The notes below the pieces were generated by a model. That model ran no database searches. It was not told where the DNA came from and saw nothing but the letters and a program-made list of their open reading frames with translations. 19,986 nt of DNA from assembly GCA_019118985.1 (NCBI GenBank), contig DWXX01000105.1:1-19986 (forward strand), given 5' to 3'. Within the stretch, counting starts at the first letter, position 1. Every line of letters starts with the position of its first letter. A program made the translations under genes and the position numbers. The DNA comes from Candidatus Faecalibacterium faecipullorum (GTDB lineage Bacteria; Bacillota; Clostridia; Oscillospirales; Ruminococcaceae). Below, piece after piece: positions 13,614 through 19,986 of this stretch.

Positions 13614-15143
13614 ATGGAATCTAAGGAAAATAAGATCGAAGTCATCCCGTATATTCCCGACGAGGATTACGATAACCCTGCCATGGTGGTGGACTTTTAC
13701 GAGTTCACCATGGCCAACTGCCTGTTTCTGCATGGGTACAAGGACACAAAGCTGGTCTTTGACATGTTCTTCCGCAAAAACCCGGACGACCAGGGGTATT
13801 CCATCAGCGCCGGGCAGCGCAAGCTGACCCGCTTTCTGCTCAACTACCACTTCAACGCCCAGGACATCTGGTGGCTGCGCACCAAGGGGATGAGCGAGGA
13901 ATTCTGCGAGTACCTGCGCACCTACCGGTGGAAGGGGGATATGTACGCCCTGCCCGAGGGCACCGTCTGCTACCCCAACGTCCAGATGGTGCGGATCGAG
14001 TGCGACATGGTGGGCGCCATCCTGATCGAGACCTACCTTTTGCAGACCATCAACTTCCACAGCCTGATCGCTACCAAGGCCACCCGGGTAGTGGGGCTGA
14101 ACACCCACACCCCCCGCAGCGTCATGGAGTTCGGCACCCGCCGCGCCCAGGGGGAGAGCGCCGGCAACGACGGCGCCTACGCCGCCATCCTGGGCGGCTG
14201 CGTCGGCACCGCCAACTGCCTGGCCGAGATGAAGTTCGGCGCCGAGGTCAAGGCGGTGGGGACGGTGGCCCACAGCTTCATCGAGTTTTTCCCCACTGAG
14301 TTCGACGCCTTCAAGGCCTTCGCCGACACCTACCCCGACTCGGTCAGCCTGCTGCTGGACACCTACAACATCATGGAGAGCGGCCTGCCCAACCTCATCA
14401 GGCTGGACGACTACCTGATCGAGAAGTACCCCGACGACCCGAACAAGCGGGTCAAATCGGCCCGGATCGACTCGGGCGACCTGGCCCGCGGCTCCAAGCG
14501 GCTGCGCAAGGCCCTGGACACCGCCGGCAAGCCCTACATCAAGCTGGTGGCCTCCAACGCCCTGGACGAGCGGAAGATCGCCAATATGGAGCTGTATGAG
14601 CACGCCCATTTCGATTCCTACGGCGTGGGCGAGAACCTGATCACCTCCGCCTCCGACCCGGTCTTTGGCGGGGTGTACAAGCTGGTGGCGGTCAAGCAGC
14701 CCGACGGCAGCTACCTGCCCAAGATGAAGATCTCGGACAGCGTCAGCAAGGCCATCATCCCCGGCAAGAAGATGCCCTGGCGTCTGTACGATGCCAACGG
14801 CCAGGCGCAGTGCGACCTGATCGCCATGGACGGCGAGGTGATCGAAGCCGGCAAGCCCGTCACCATGGTCAACCTCGACCCCGACGCGGTCGAGCGGGTG
14901 ATCACCTTCACCCCGACGGCGGTCAAGCCCCTGCTGGTGCCCTATATCCTGGACGGGCAGCTGGCCATCGAGCTGCCCTCCATCAGCGAGCGGCGGGACT
15001 ACGTCGTCCGCCAGCTGACGAGCGAAGTGTGGGAGAGCGAGCTGCGGATGGAGTGCCCCCACAAGCACTATGTCAACATGACCCCCGCCGTCGCCGAGTG
15101 CCGCGAGCAGCTCTACGCCGAGTACCACGGCGGCCGGATGTAA
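13614..15143 (+). CDS. pncB: Nicotinate phosphoribosyltransferase
   Basis: A 509-residue enzyme making nicotinate mononucleotide from nicotinate and PRPP with ATP hydrolysis (NAD salvage, cytosol). Seen: substrate-binding start VVDFYEFTMANCLF, FGTRRAQG near residue 172, the phosphorylated histidine H220 in GTVAHSFIEFF, and the PRPP/metal motif RIDSGDLA (284-291). Length fits the long bacterial PncB class. A GAGGGGG site precedes the ATG, 34 nt after guaB with no terminator between, so the two are probably co-transcribed. Both enzymes are tied to NAD: GuaB consumes NAD+, PncB rebuilds it. PRPP also links it to purine supply. Confidence 0.95.
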   Translation: MESKENKIEVIPYIPDEDYDNPAMVVDFYEFTMANCLFLHGYKDTKLVFDMFFRKNPDDQGYSISAGQRKLTRFLLNYHFNAQDIWWLRTKGMSEEFCEYLRTYRWKGDMYALPEGTVCYPNVQMVRIECDMVGAILIETYLLQTINFHSLIATKATRVVGLNTHTPRSVMEFGTRRAQGESAGNDGAYAAILGGCVGTANCLAEMKFGAEVKAVGTVAHSFIEFFPTEFDAFKAFADTYPDSVSLLLDTYNIMESGLPNLIRLDDYLIEKYPDDPNKRVKSARIDSGDLARGSKRLRKALDTAGKPYIKLVASNALDERKIANMELYEHAHFDSYGVGENLITSASDPVFGGVYKLVAVKQPDGSYLPKMKISDSVSKAIIPGKKMPWRLYDANGQAQCDLIAMDGEVIEAGKPVTMVNLDPDAVERVITFTPTAVKPLLVPYILDGQLAIELPSISERRDYVVRQLTSEVWESELRMECPHKHYVNMTPAVAECREQLYAEYHGGRM

Positions 15144-15165
15144 GGGCCGCCGGCCGGTTTGCCGG

Positions 15166-15194
15166 TTGACAAAAAGCCGCGAGTATTGTATCAT
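15166..15194 (+). promoter_or_regulatory. tRNA-Leu promoter
   Basis: -35 TTGACA (15166-15171, perfect), 17-nt spacer, -10 TATCAT (15189-15194). A 59-nt precursor leader would follow before the tRNA. It starts 22 bp after the pncB stop. Confidence 0.75.
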
Positions 15195-15259
15195 AATCTG
15201 CGGCCGCCGCTCTTTGCAAAAGGCAAAACGCAAGAGGGCAAAGGGCGGCGGCCCGCCGC

Positions 15260-15343
15260 GCCGCTGTGGTGAAATTGGCAGACACGAGGGACTTAAAATC
15301 CCTTTCTGGAGACAGAGTACGGGTTCGACCCCCGTCGGCGGCA
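15260..15343 (+). tRNA. tRNA-Leu (anticodon UAA)
   Basis: 84 nt, class II with a long variable arm. Acceptor GCCGCTG (15260-15266) pairs with CGGCGGC (15336-15342), with one G-U pair and discriminator A15343. The anticodon stem AGGGA/TCCCT encloses CTTAAAA, with TAA at 15294-15296. The T arm is ACGGG/CCCGT around TTCGACC. CCA is not encoded (TGA follows), so it is added by the nucleotidyltransferase. Confidence 0.95.
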
Positions 15344-15345
15344 TG

Positions 15346-15391
15346 ACAAACCACCTGCAACGGCCCGCGCGGGCGCTGCGGGTGGTTTTTG
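15346..15391 (+). terminator. Terminator after tRNA-Leu
   Basis: AAACCACCTGC (15348-15358) pairs with GCGGGTGGTTT (15378-15388), with one G-U pair, followed by T residues. The inner loop is itself self-complementary (CCCGCGCGGG). Confidence 0.88.
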
Positions 15392-15432
15392 TAATGTATG
15401 TATATGTAAAAGAGAAAAGGGGAGGGGACGGT

Positions 15433-16206
15433 ATGGAGGAGAAAACGGTGCAGCTCAAGGCAAAGCCGCGCTATGCGCTGCTGGATGAGCTGCGGGGCCT
15501 GGCGCTGGTCAGCATGATGGCCTACCACGCCATGTGGGATCTCGTGTATATGTTCGGGGTGTGGGCCCCGTGGTTCTGGGGGCTGCCGGCGCTGCTGTGG
15601 CAGCAGATCACCTCATGGGTGTTCATTCTGCTGTCCGGCTTCTGCGTGGGGATGGGCCGCCGGCCCATCCGGCGGGGGCTGGTGGTCTTTGCCGGCGGGG
15701 CGCTGGTCACCGCGGTGACGGCGCTGTTCATGCCCGCCGACCTGGTGCTGTTCGGGGTGCTGACCTTCCTGGGTTCGGCCATGATGCTGACCGGGCTGCT
15801 GCGCCCCGCGCTGGACAGGCTGCCCGCCTGGGCGGGCCTTGTGGGCAGCGCGGCGTTCTTTGTGCTGACCTATGAGGTCAACAACGGCTACCTCGGCTTC
15901 GGCGGGTGGGTCATTGCCGAACTGCCGGGGGCGCTCTACCGGGACTTTTTGATGACCTATCTGGGCTTCCCGGGGCCGGGGTTCTACTCCACCGACTACT
16001 TCTCGCTGCTGCCCTGGCTGTTTTTGTACTGGGTGGGGTACTTCCTCTACCGGCTGGCCGGGCAGGCGCGGCTGGAAGGGCTGCGCCGCTCCCTCTGCCC
16101 GCCGCTGGGCTGGATGGGCCGGCACTCGCTGCTGCTCTACCTGCTGCATCAGCCGGCCATCTACGGGGGGCTGACCCTGCTCAGCTTCGCCGGGGTGCTG
16201 GGCTGA
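15433..16206 (+). CDS. Membrane protein with heparan-alpha-glucosaminide N-acetyltransferase-like domain (DUF1624)
   Basis: A 257-residue multi-pass membrane protein with about seven hydrophobic helices. It opens with RYALLDELRGLALVSMMAYH, the family's first-helix signature containing the conserved RG and His, followed by AMWDLVYMFG, and ends with LGWMGRHSLLLYLLHQPAIY, typical of membrane acyltransferases. Known relatives transfer acetyl groups across a membrane; the substrate here is unknown. The ATG at 15433 has AGGGGAGGGG upstream; upstream in-frame starts would overlap the tRNA terminator. No clear separate promoter was found. Confidence 0.85.
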   Translation: MEEKTVQLKAKPRYALLDELRGLALVSMMAYHAMWDLVYMFGVWAPWFWGLPALLWQQITSWVFILLSGFCVGMGRRPIRRGLVVFAGGALVTAVTALFMPADLVLFGVLTFLGSAMMLTGLLRPALDRLPAWAGLVGSAAFFVLTYEVNNGYLGFGGWVIAELPGALYRDFLMTYLGFPGPGFYSTDYFSLLPWLFLYWVGYFLYRLAGQARLEGLRRSLCPPLGWMGRHSLLLYLLHQPAIYGGLTLLSFAGVLG

Positions 16207-16243
16207 GGGCGCTGGCAGTTTCTTCCTGTGTATAGCCGGCCGC

Positions 16244-16268
16244 CTTTGCGGGCATACTGCCTGCAAAG
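16244..16268 (+). promoter_or_regulatory. Hairpin abutting the ribosome binding site of the DUF1540 gene
   Basis: CTTTGCGGG (16244-16252) pairs with CCTGCAAAG (16260-16268), with one G-U pair and a 7-nt loop. The AGAGGTG ribosome binding site begins at the next base. It may limit or stabilise translation. There is no T run, so it is not a terminator. Confidence 0.4.
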
Positions 16269-16281
16269 AGAGGTGATAAAC

Positions 16282-16440
16282 ATGGAGAACAAAGGCGTCA
16301 TCTGCGATGTCAGCGAATGCCGCTACAACGTGGACTGCTGCAAGTGCAACCTGCCCCAGATCAAAGTGACCGAGCACTGCGCCTGCGGCACCCAGCAGAT
16401 GGAGGACCCCCACTTCTGCCAGAGCTACGAGAAGAAGTGA
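16282..16440 (+). CDS. DUF1540 cysteine-rich small protein
   Basis: A 52-residue protein with eight cysteines (8, 13, 19, 20, 22, 33, 35, 46) arranged as C-x4-C-x5-CC-x-C...C-x-C...C. This is the DUF1540 pattern, with the opening VICDVSECRYN and the end FCQSYEKK typical of this Clostridia family. A metal-binding role is plausible but unproven. AGAGGTG lies 8 nt before the ATG. It sits 75 bp after the acyltransferase-like gene and ends before a long shared hairpin terminator. Confidence 0.85.
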   Translation: MENKGVICDVSECRYNVDCCKCNLPQIKVTEHCACGTQQMEDPHFCQSYEKK

Positions 16441-16457
16441 CCCCCGCTGCATGAATG

Positions 16458-16510
16458 AAGCTCCCCCGCCAGGCTGTCCGTACGGGACGGCAGGGCGGGG
16501 GAGCTTTGCT
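16458..16510. terminator. Bidirectional terminator between convergent genes
   Basis: AAGCTCCCCCGCC (16458-16470) pairs perfectly with GGCGGGGGAGCTT (16494-16506). The inner segment also pairs (GCTGTCC with GGACGGC). It serves the DUF1540 gene (plus) and the HAD gene (minus). The T run on the plus strand is short. Confidence 0.85.
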
Positions 16511-16526
16511 GCTGTTTGGGGGCTTT

Positions 16527-17141
16527 TCAGCGCAGGGTGACGTTGCAGGTGGCCAGGCTGCGCACCAGGGTGTCGACGCTGTCTTTCATCTGGATGCTGT
16601 TCATCCCCAGCTGGAAGGCGGTCTGGACGTTGGCGCGGCTGTCGTCGATGAAGATGCACTCACCGGCTTCCAGGTGATATTTGGCCAGCAGGCAGCGGTA
16701 GATGCGGCTGTCGGGCTTGTTGATGTGGACCTCGCAGGAGGCGACCCCGCCGTCAAAGACCCCGTCGAGCCCCCGGCGCATCACCAGCTCGAGGATGTCG
16801 GCGGGGATGTTGCTGAGGTAGTAGACGCAGTAGCCGTGGTTTTTCAGCCGGCGGACCAGCTCCACCATCCGGCGGCGGACCCGCAGGATGGAGGCCCAGT
16901 TCTCCAGCACCTCCTGCACCTCGAAGGCGCAGCCCTCCGCCCGGGCGGCGGACAGCATGGCGTGGTTTCCCTCGGCGCGGGTGCACAGCCCGGCGTCCAG
17001 GTCGGACCAGGTCTTGCTGCCGAAGGTCAGGCGGTAGACCTTCTCCTCGGTGGCGGCGTCGCAGAACCGCTCGAGCAGGAAGTCCCTGGGGGCAAAGTCC
17101 ACCATCACCCCGCCGATGTCGAAAATGACGTTTTTATACAT
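16527..17141 (-). CDS. HAD-family phosphatase, YihX-like
   Basis: A 204-residue haloacid-dehalogenase-type hydrolase. Motif I is VIFDIGGVMVDF with nucleophile D8; the usual second Asp is Gly10, as in YihX-type sugar-phosphate phosphatases (FDLGNV). Motif II is YYLSNIP, motif III the Lys in HINKPDSRIY, and motif IV FIDDSRAN. A helical cap lies between about 17 and 85. It probably acts on a phosphorylated sugar or nucleotide; the substrate cannot be read from sequence. ATG 17141 has GGAGAG 8 nt upstream. It is divergent from the YlmC-like gene, and an inverted repeat overlaps its promoter. Confidence 0.88.
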   Translation of the reverse strand: MYKNVIFDIGGVMVDFAPRDFLLERFCDAATEEKVYRLTFGSKTWSDLDAGLCTRAEGNHAMLSAARAEGCAFEVQEVLENWASILRVRRRMVELVRRLKNHGYCVYYLSNIPADILELVMRRGLDGVFDGGVASCEVHINKPDSRIYRCLLAKYHLEAGECIFIDDSRANVQTAFQLGMNSIQMKDSVDTLVRSLATCNVTLR

Positions 17142-17183
17142 GGCAGTCTCTCCGTATCATGCACGTTTTGCTCTGTACCGCAT

Positions 17184-17212
17184 AGTATAGCACATCAGGA
17201 CCAGTGATTTCC
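17184..17212 (-). promoter_or_regulatory. HAD gene promoter, extended -10
   Basis: On the minus strand: TGCTATACT (17192-17184), an extended -10 box. The -35 position at 17 nt is GGAAAT, a poor match. The -35 region lies inside the inverted repeat 17200-17218. Confidence 0.5.
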
Positions 17213-17218
17213 ACTGGT
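17200..17218. repeat. Inverted repeat, possible operator
   Basis: ACCAGTG (17200-17206), ATTTC, CACTGGT (17212-17218): a perfect 7-bp inverted repeat in the divergent HAD/YlmC-like intergenic region. Five T residues follow on the plus strand, so it could also act as a weak terminator. Its position over the -35 of the HAD promoter favours an operator. Confidence 0.45.
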
Positions 17219-17269
17219 TTTTCAGAGTGCTTTTCCGGATCACCAGACTGAGCAGAGGGGGCGTGCGCC

Positions 17270-17584
17270 ATGACATTCCGTGAACTGAGCAAAAAAGAGG
17301 TCGTGCAGCTGGAGGAGGGGGCCTGCCTGGGCAGGATCGACGACCTTGTCATCGACCCCGAGACCGCCCGGGTGGAAAAACTGCTGATGCTGGGCCGGCC
17401 CAAGCTGTTCGGCCTGCTGGGCAGGGGGGAGACGCTGGTCATCGACTGGGGCGAGATCGAGAAGATCGGCACCGACGCGCTGCTGGTCAGCACCAAACTG
17501 CCCGAGACCGGCGGGCCCGGGGCCGACGGGCAGGGGCCGGACGCCAAAAAGCCCGGCCTGCTGCACAGGCTGCTGGGCGGATGA
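17270..17584 (+). CDS. YlmC/YmxH-family sporulation PRC-barrel protein
   Basis: A 104-residue protein with one PRC-barrel domain over about 1-80 (FRELSKKEVVQLEEGACLGRI, DDLVIDPETARVEKLLM, IDWGEIEKIGTDALLV). This is the family annotated as YlmC/YmxH, small proteins of spore-forming Firmicutes with an uncertain sporulation role. The tail from 80 on is Gly/Pro-rich and disordered. AGAGGGGG lies about 8 nt before the ATG. Its presence, together with Spo0A, fits an endospore lineage. Confidence 0.85.
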   Translation: MTFRELSKKEVVQLEEGACLGRIDDLVIDPETARVEKLLMLGRPKLFGLLGRGETLVIDWGEIEKIGTDALLVSTKLPETGGPGADGQGPDAKKPGLLHRLLGG

Positions 17585-17608
17585 TGCAAAATTTCACAAT
17601 CTGACGGG

Positions 17609-17636
17609 TGGACTTTGGGCCGGACTGCGCTATAAT
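17609..17636 (+). promoter_or_regulatory. Promoter of the LtaS-like gene
   Basis: -35 TGGACT (17609-17614), 16-nt spacer, -10 TATAAT (17631-17636). Start near 17643, about 43 nt before the chosen ATG. Confidence 0.6.
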
Positions 17637-17685
17637 AAGAGGCGGTCTGCGGCGAAATGAACGGAACGATAGGAAGTGTTGTCCG

Positions 17686-19623
17686 ATGATCTCTAGACAC
17701 AGGCAGGCCCCCCTCGCCGTCCGGGCGGCCAGGGGGGTCTTTCCGGTTGCGGCGGCGCCGGTCTTTCTGGCGCTGACCGAGTGGGTGGCCCGGGGCGAGC
17801 TGACCGCCGATACCTGGTCGGCATACATCCGCCCCCATCTGCCCGCCTATCTGCTGGCCGGGGGGCTGCTCTTTCTGATCTGGCTGGCGGCCGACCTGGT
17901 CACACGGCTGGCCCCGCTGGCCACCTTGCTGGCAGGCTGCACCGGGCTGGTCCCGGCGGCGGTCAATTTCTACACCCTGCAGCTGCGGGGCGAGCCCTTC
18001 CTGCCATGGGACCTGACCCAGATCCGGGAGGCGGCGGGGGTGGCGGCCGCCGCGGGGCTGAAGATCCAGCCCTCCATGGTCTGGTCGGCGCTGGCGCTGG
18101 CCGCGCTGACCGTTTTGTCCTTCTTCCTCTACCGGGGGCGGCCCCGGCTGGCGCTGCCCATGCGGCTGGCCGGCAGCGCGGCGGCGGTGGCCGCCCTCGC
18201 CGCGCTGGTGTTCGGGGTGTATCTGCAGCCGGCGGTGACCCAAAGCCTCGGCATCCTGCCCGACGCCTGGATGCAGGACCGCTACTACCGCTGGTACGGG
18301 GTGATCACCGGCTTTGTGACCAACCTCACCAACCTTGAGATCGACGCCCCCGACGGCTACAGCGAGGAGGCGGTGAACGCCGTGCTGGATGAGACGGAGG
18401 CCGCCGGGCAGATCGAGACGGGGCCGAACTTCCCCGGCAGCCTGGCCGCCGCCGACCCCGGCGGGGTGGAGCGGGCCCCCACCATCCTCTATGTGATGGA
18501 CGAGTCCTACTGGGACGTCAGCGAGCTGGAAGGGTACGGCATTACCTTTGATGCCGACATCTCCCCCAACCTGCACGCGCTGCAGCAGACCAGCGCATAC
18601 GGGCGGGTGTACAGCCCCAGCTTCGGCGGGGGGACCTGCGACGTCGAGTTCGAGGCGCTGACCGGTTATTCGGTGGGCTTTCTGCCGGCGGGGTGCAAGC
18701 CCTACCAGCAGCACGTCACCCGCCCGATGTTCGCCCTGCCGTCCTACCTGAAAAGCAGGGGATACCGGACGGCGGCGGTCCACTGCTATTACGCCAGATA
18801 CTGGAGCCGGAACACCGCCTACCCCAACCTCGGCTTTGACGACTTCATCAGCCTGGAGGATATGCGCGGGGTGGACAAAGCCCGGGGCTATTCCTGGCCG
18901 GGCGGCCTTGTCACCGACGCGTCGATGGGGGAGCAGATCATCCGGGAATACGAGGCCCTCAAGGCGGCGTCGGACGCGCCGGTCTTTCTCCACGCGGTGA
19001 CCATGCAGAACCACACCAACTACAGCGCCGCCAACTACCCCGACGACCGGCGGGTCCATGTCACAAGCGCGCCGGCGGGGCTCAAGGCGGATACCATCGG
19101 CGCGCTGGAGGATTTCGCCACCGGCGTGCGGGACGCCGACGCCCTGCTGGGGCAGCTGGTGGGCTATTTCTCGCAGGTGGACGAGCCGGTCATCCTGGTG
19201 TTCTGGGGGGACCACTACAACCCCGTCGGCGGGGGCTACGACCTGTACACCGCCACCGGCTACGCCCCGACGGACAGCGCCGACCCCGCGCTGCGGCAGA
19301 CCACCCTGCTGATCTGGTCGAACTACAGCGACCGGGCGGTGGACCTGGGCACCATCGCCGCCTACGAGATCTCGCCGGTGATGATGGACCTCTTCGGGCT
19401 GGAGCAGCCCCTCTACTTCCGCTACCTCAACCGGCAGCTGCGCTACGGCTACCGCAGCTGCACCGGCGGGGTGACGGTGGGCTGGGACGGCGCCGCTGCC
19501 TGCGGGCTGACCCCGCGGCAGCAGTCCTGGCGCGAAAAGCACTGGCTTTTGCAGTACGACCTGATGTTCGGCGAGGGGTACGTGGCCGGGCGGATGGGCC
19601 TGGCGCTTGAAGAGGCGGGGTAA
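17686..19623 (+). CDS. LTA synthase-like (sulfatase-fold) membrane phosphoglycerol transferase
   Basis: A 645-residue protein. The first 190 residues hold about five transmembrane helices; the rest is an extracytoplasmic sulfatase-fold domain. Seen: metal ligand E273 (TILYVMDESYWD), nucleophile T317 in FGGGTCDVEFEALTGY, matching the catalytic Thr of LtaS, and metal ligands D509/H510 in FWGDHYNP. The family polymerises or transfers glycerol phosphate from phosphatidylglycerol onto cell-surface glycans; whether this one makes lipoteichoic acid is unknown. ATG 17686 with AGGAAG 9 nt upstream is preferred to GTG 17608, which overlaps the promoter. It stands alone. Confidence 0.88.
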   Translation: MISRHRQAPLAVRAARGVFPVAAAPVFLALTEWVARGELTADTWSAYIRPHLPAYLLAGGLLFLIWLAADLVTRLAPLATLLAGCTGLVPAAVNFYTLQLRGEPFLPWDLTQIREAAGVAAAAGLKIQPSMVWSALALAALTVLSFFLYRGRPRLALPMRLAGSAAAVAALAALVFGVYLQPAVTQSLGILPDAWMQDRYYRWYGVITGFVTNLTNLEIDAPDGYSEEAVNAVLDETEAAGQIETGPNFPGSLAAADPGGVERAPTILYVMDESYWDVSELEGYGITFDADISPNLHALQQTSAYGRVYSPSFGGGTCDVEFEALTGYSVGFLPAGCKPYQQHVTRPMFALPSYLKSRGYRTAAVHCYYARYWSRNTAYPNLGFDDFISLEDMRGVDKARGYSWPGGLVTDASMGEQIIREYEALKAASDAPVFLHAVTMQNHTNYSAANYPDDRRVHVTSAPAGLKADTIGALEDFATGVRDADALLGQLVGYFSQVDEPVILVFWGDHYNPVGGGYDLYTATGYAPTDSADPALRQTTLLIWSNYSDRAVDLGTIAAYEISPVMMDLFGLEQPLYFRYLNRQLRYGYRSCTGGVTVGWDGAAACGLTPRQQSWREKHWLLQYDLMFGEGYVAGRMGLALEEAG

Positions 19624-19649
19624 AAGCGCCGCAAATACGAAAAATGGTC

Positions 19650-19678
19650 TTGCATCCGCGCCGATGGTGTGGTATCAT
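19650..19678 (+). promoter_or_regulatory. rpsB promoter
   Basis: -35 TTGCAT (19650-19655), 17-nt spacer, -10 TATCAT (19673-19678). Start expected near 19685, giving a leader of about 172 nt. Confidence 0.75.
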
Positions 19679-19684
19679 AGTACA

Positions 19685-19856
19685 GGTGCGCCCGGCCATG
19701 CGCCGGCGCGCCGAACGCATCACACACGCATCACTATGCCCCTTTGTGCCGCAGCCCGCCCGGGCGGACGGTGGGGGGCAGTCCGGGCGTCCCATACCCA
19801 TGGGGGAGGCGCGGATCACGGTGTGCGGAGGTAAAACAATCTGGAGGTAATGTAAC
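19685..19856 (+). promoter_or_regulatory. rpsB 5' leader, likely autoregulatory
   Basis: A 172-nt untranslated leader. It starts with a 12-bp GC-rich hairpin (19685-19696 with 19702-19712, one bulged C). Further on there is potential for CGCCCGG/CCGGGCG pairing around 19755-19790. An AGGAGG-like site (GGAGG, 19843-19847) precedes the ATG by 9 nt. S2 regulates its own mRNA leader in other bacteria; that it does so here is inference. Confidence 0.45.
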
Positions 19857-19986
19857 ATGGCAGTCATTTCTATGAAGCAGCTTCTCGAAGCAGGCGTGCA
19901 CTTCGGTCATCAGACCCGCCGCTGGAACCCCAAGATGGCGAAGTATATCTTCACCGAGCGCAACGGCATCTATATCATCGACCTGC
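19857..19986 (+). CDS. rpsB: 30S ribosomal protein S2 (N-terminal part)
   Basis: The first 43 codons, running off the window. MAVISMKQLLEAGVHFGHQT followed by RRWNPKMAKYIFTERNGIYI is the canonical S2 start; S2 joins the small subunit late and holds S1 in many bacteria. The gene is normally followed by tsf (elongation factor Ts), which would lie outside the window. Confidence 0.97.
   Translation, partial: MAVISMKQLLEAGVHFGHQTRRWNPKMAKYIFTERNGIYIIDL

Noticed and set aside
15144..15165. Terminator after pncB (CCGGC/GCCGG stem)
   Set aside because: The short stem is followed by the TTGACA of the tRNA promoter rather than a T run, so termination there is not supported.
17608..17685. Upstream GTG start for the LtaS-like protein, adding 26 residues
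   Set aside because: It overlaps the -35/-10 promoter elements and adds an unconserved-looking hydrophilic stretch; ATG 17686 has a proper ribosome binding site.
17134..19542. 802-codon minus-strand ORF antisense to the LtaS-like gene
   Set aside because: Compositional artefact; the opposite strand carries all the catalytic motifs of the sulfatase-fold family.
1..19986. CRISPR array, insertion sequence, prophage or defence system
   Set aside because: No spaced repeats, transposase, integrase, nuclease or toxin-antitoxin genes could be seen; gene content is core chromosomal.

Overview
The window reads as chromosome from a GC-rich, endospore-lineage Clostridia, most likely Oscillospiraceae/Ruminococcaceae (Faecalibacterium, Gemmiger or Subdoligranulum are the kind of genus I would expect; the genus is inference). 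The support is the C-terminus of the sporulation regulator Spo0A at the left edge, a YlmC/YmxH-type sporulation PRC-barrel protein, Gram-positive AGGAGG-type ribosome binding sites, many intrinsic terminators, and strongly GC-biased third codon positions. That bias also produces very long meaningless antisense ORFs.

Layout. (1) 1-264: end of spo0A and a shared terminator. (2) 282-2050, minus strand: an XRE-type regulator and a small winged-helix-like hypothetical protein, behind an AT-richer stretch with an extended -10 promoter and a possible 36-residue ORF. (3) 2101-2496: rpmE (ribosomal protein L31) with its own promoter, about 108-nt leader and terminator. (4) 2617-6734: a four-gene ABC-2 operon (ATPase, permease, GldG-like protein, DUF4340 protein). 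(5) 6790-11611: a polyamine importer operon potABCD with an acyl-ACP thioesterase just behind it. (6) 11612-12064: a 453-bp non-coding region with a promoter, a TTACA direct-repeat array, a structured RNA candidate ending in a strong terminator, then a second promoter for guaB. (7) 12065-15143: guaB (IMP dehydrogenase) and pncB (nicotinate phosphoribosyltransferase). (8) 15166-15391: a promoter, tRNA-Leu(UAA) and its terminator. (9) 15433-17584: a membrane acyltransferase-like protein, a Cys-rich DUF1540 protein, a HAD phosphatase (minus) and the YlmC/YmxH-like protein. (10) 17609-19623: an LtaS-like sulfatase-fold membrane protein. (11) 19650-19986: promoter, structured leader and start of rpsB.

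Most genes are core or housekeeping functions in short operons. potABCD forms one importer. guaB and pncB link guanine nucleotide and NAD synthesis. rpmE and rpsB each have a long leader, as expected for autoregulated ribosomal protein genes. I see no phage, insertion sequence, CRISPR array or defence system. The most unusual points are the RNA/attenuator-like region before guaB, an IMP dehydrogenase that resembles the trichomonad protist enzyme, and a polyamine-binding protein with a C-terminal membrane anchor instead of a lipobox.
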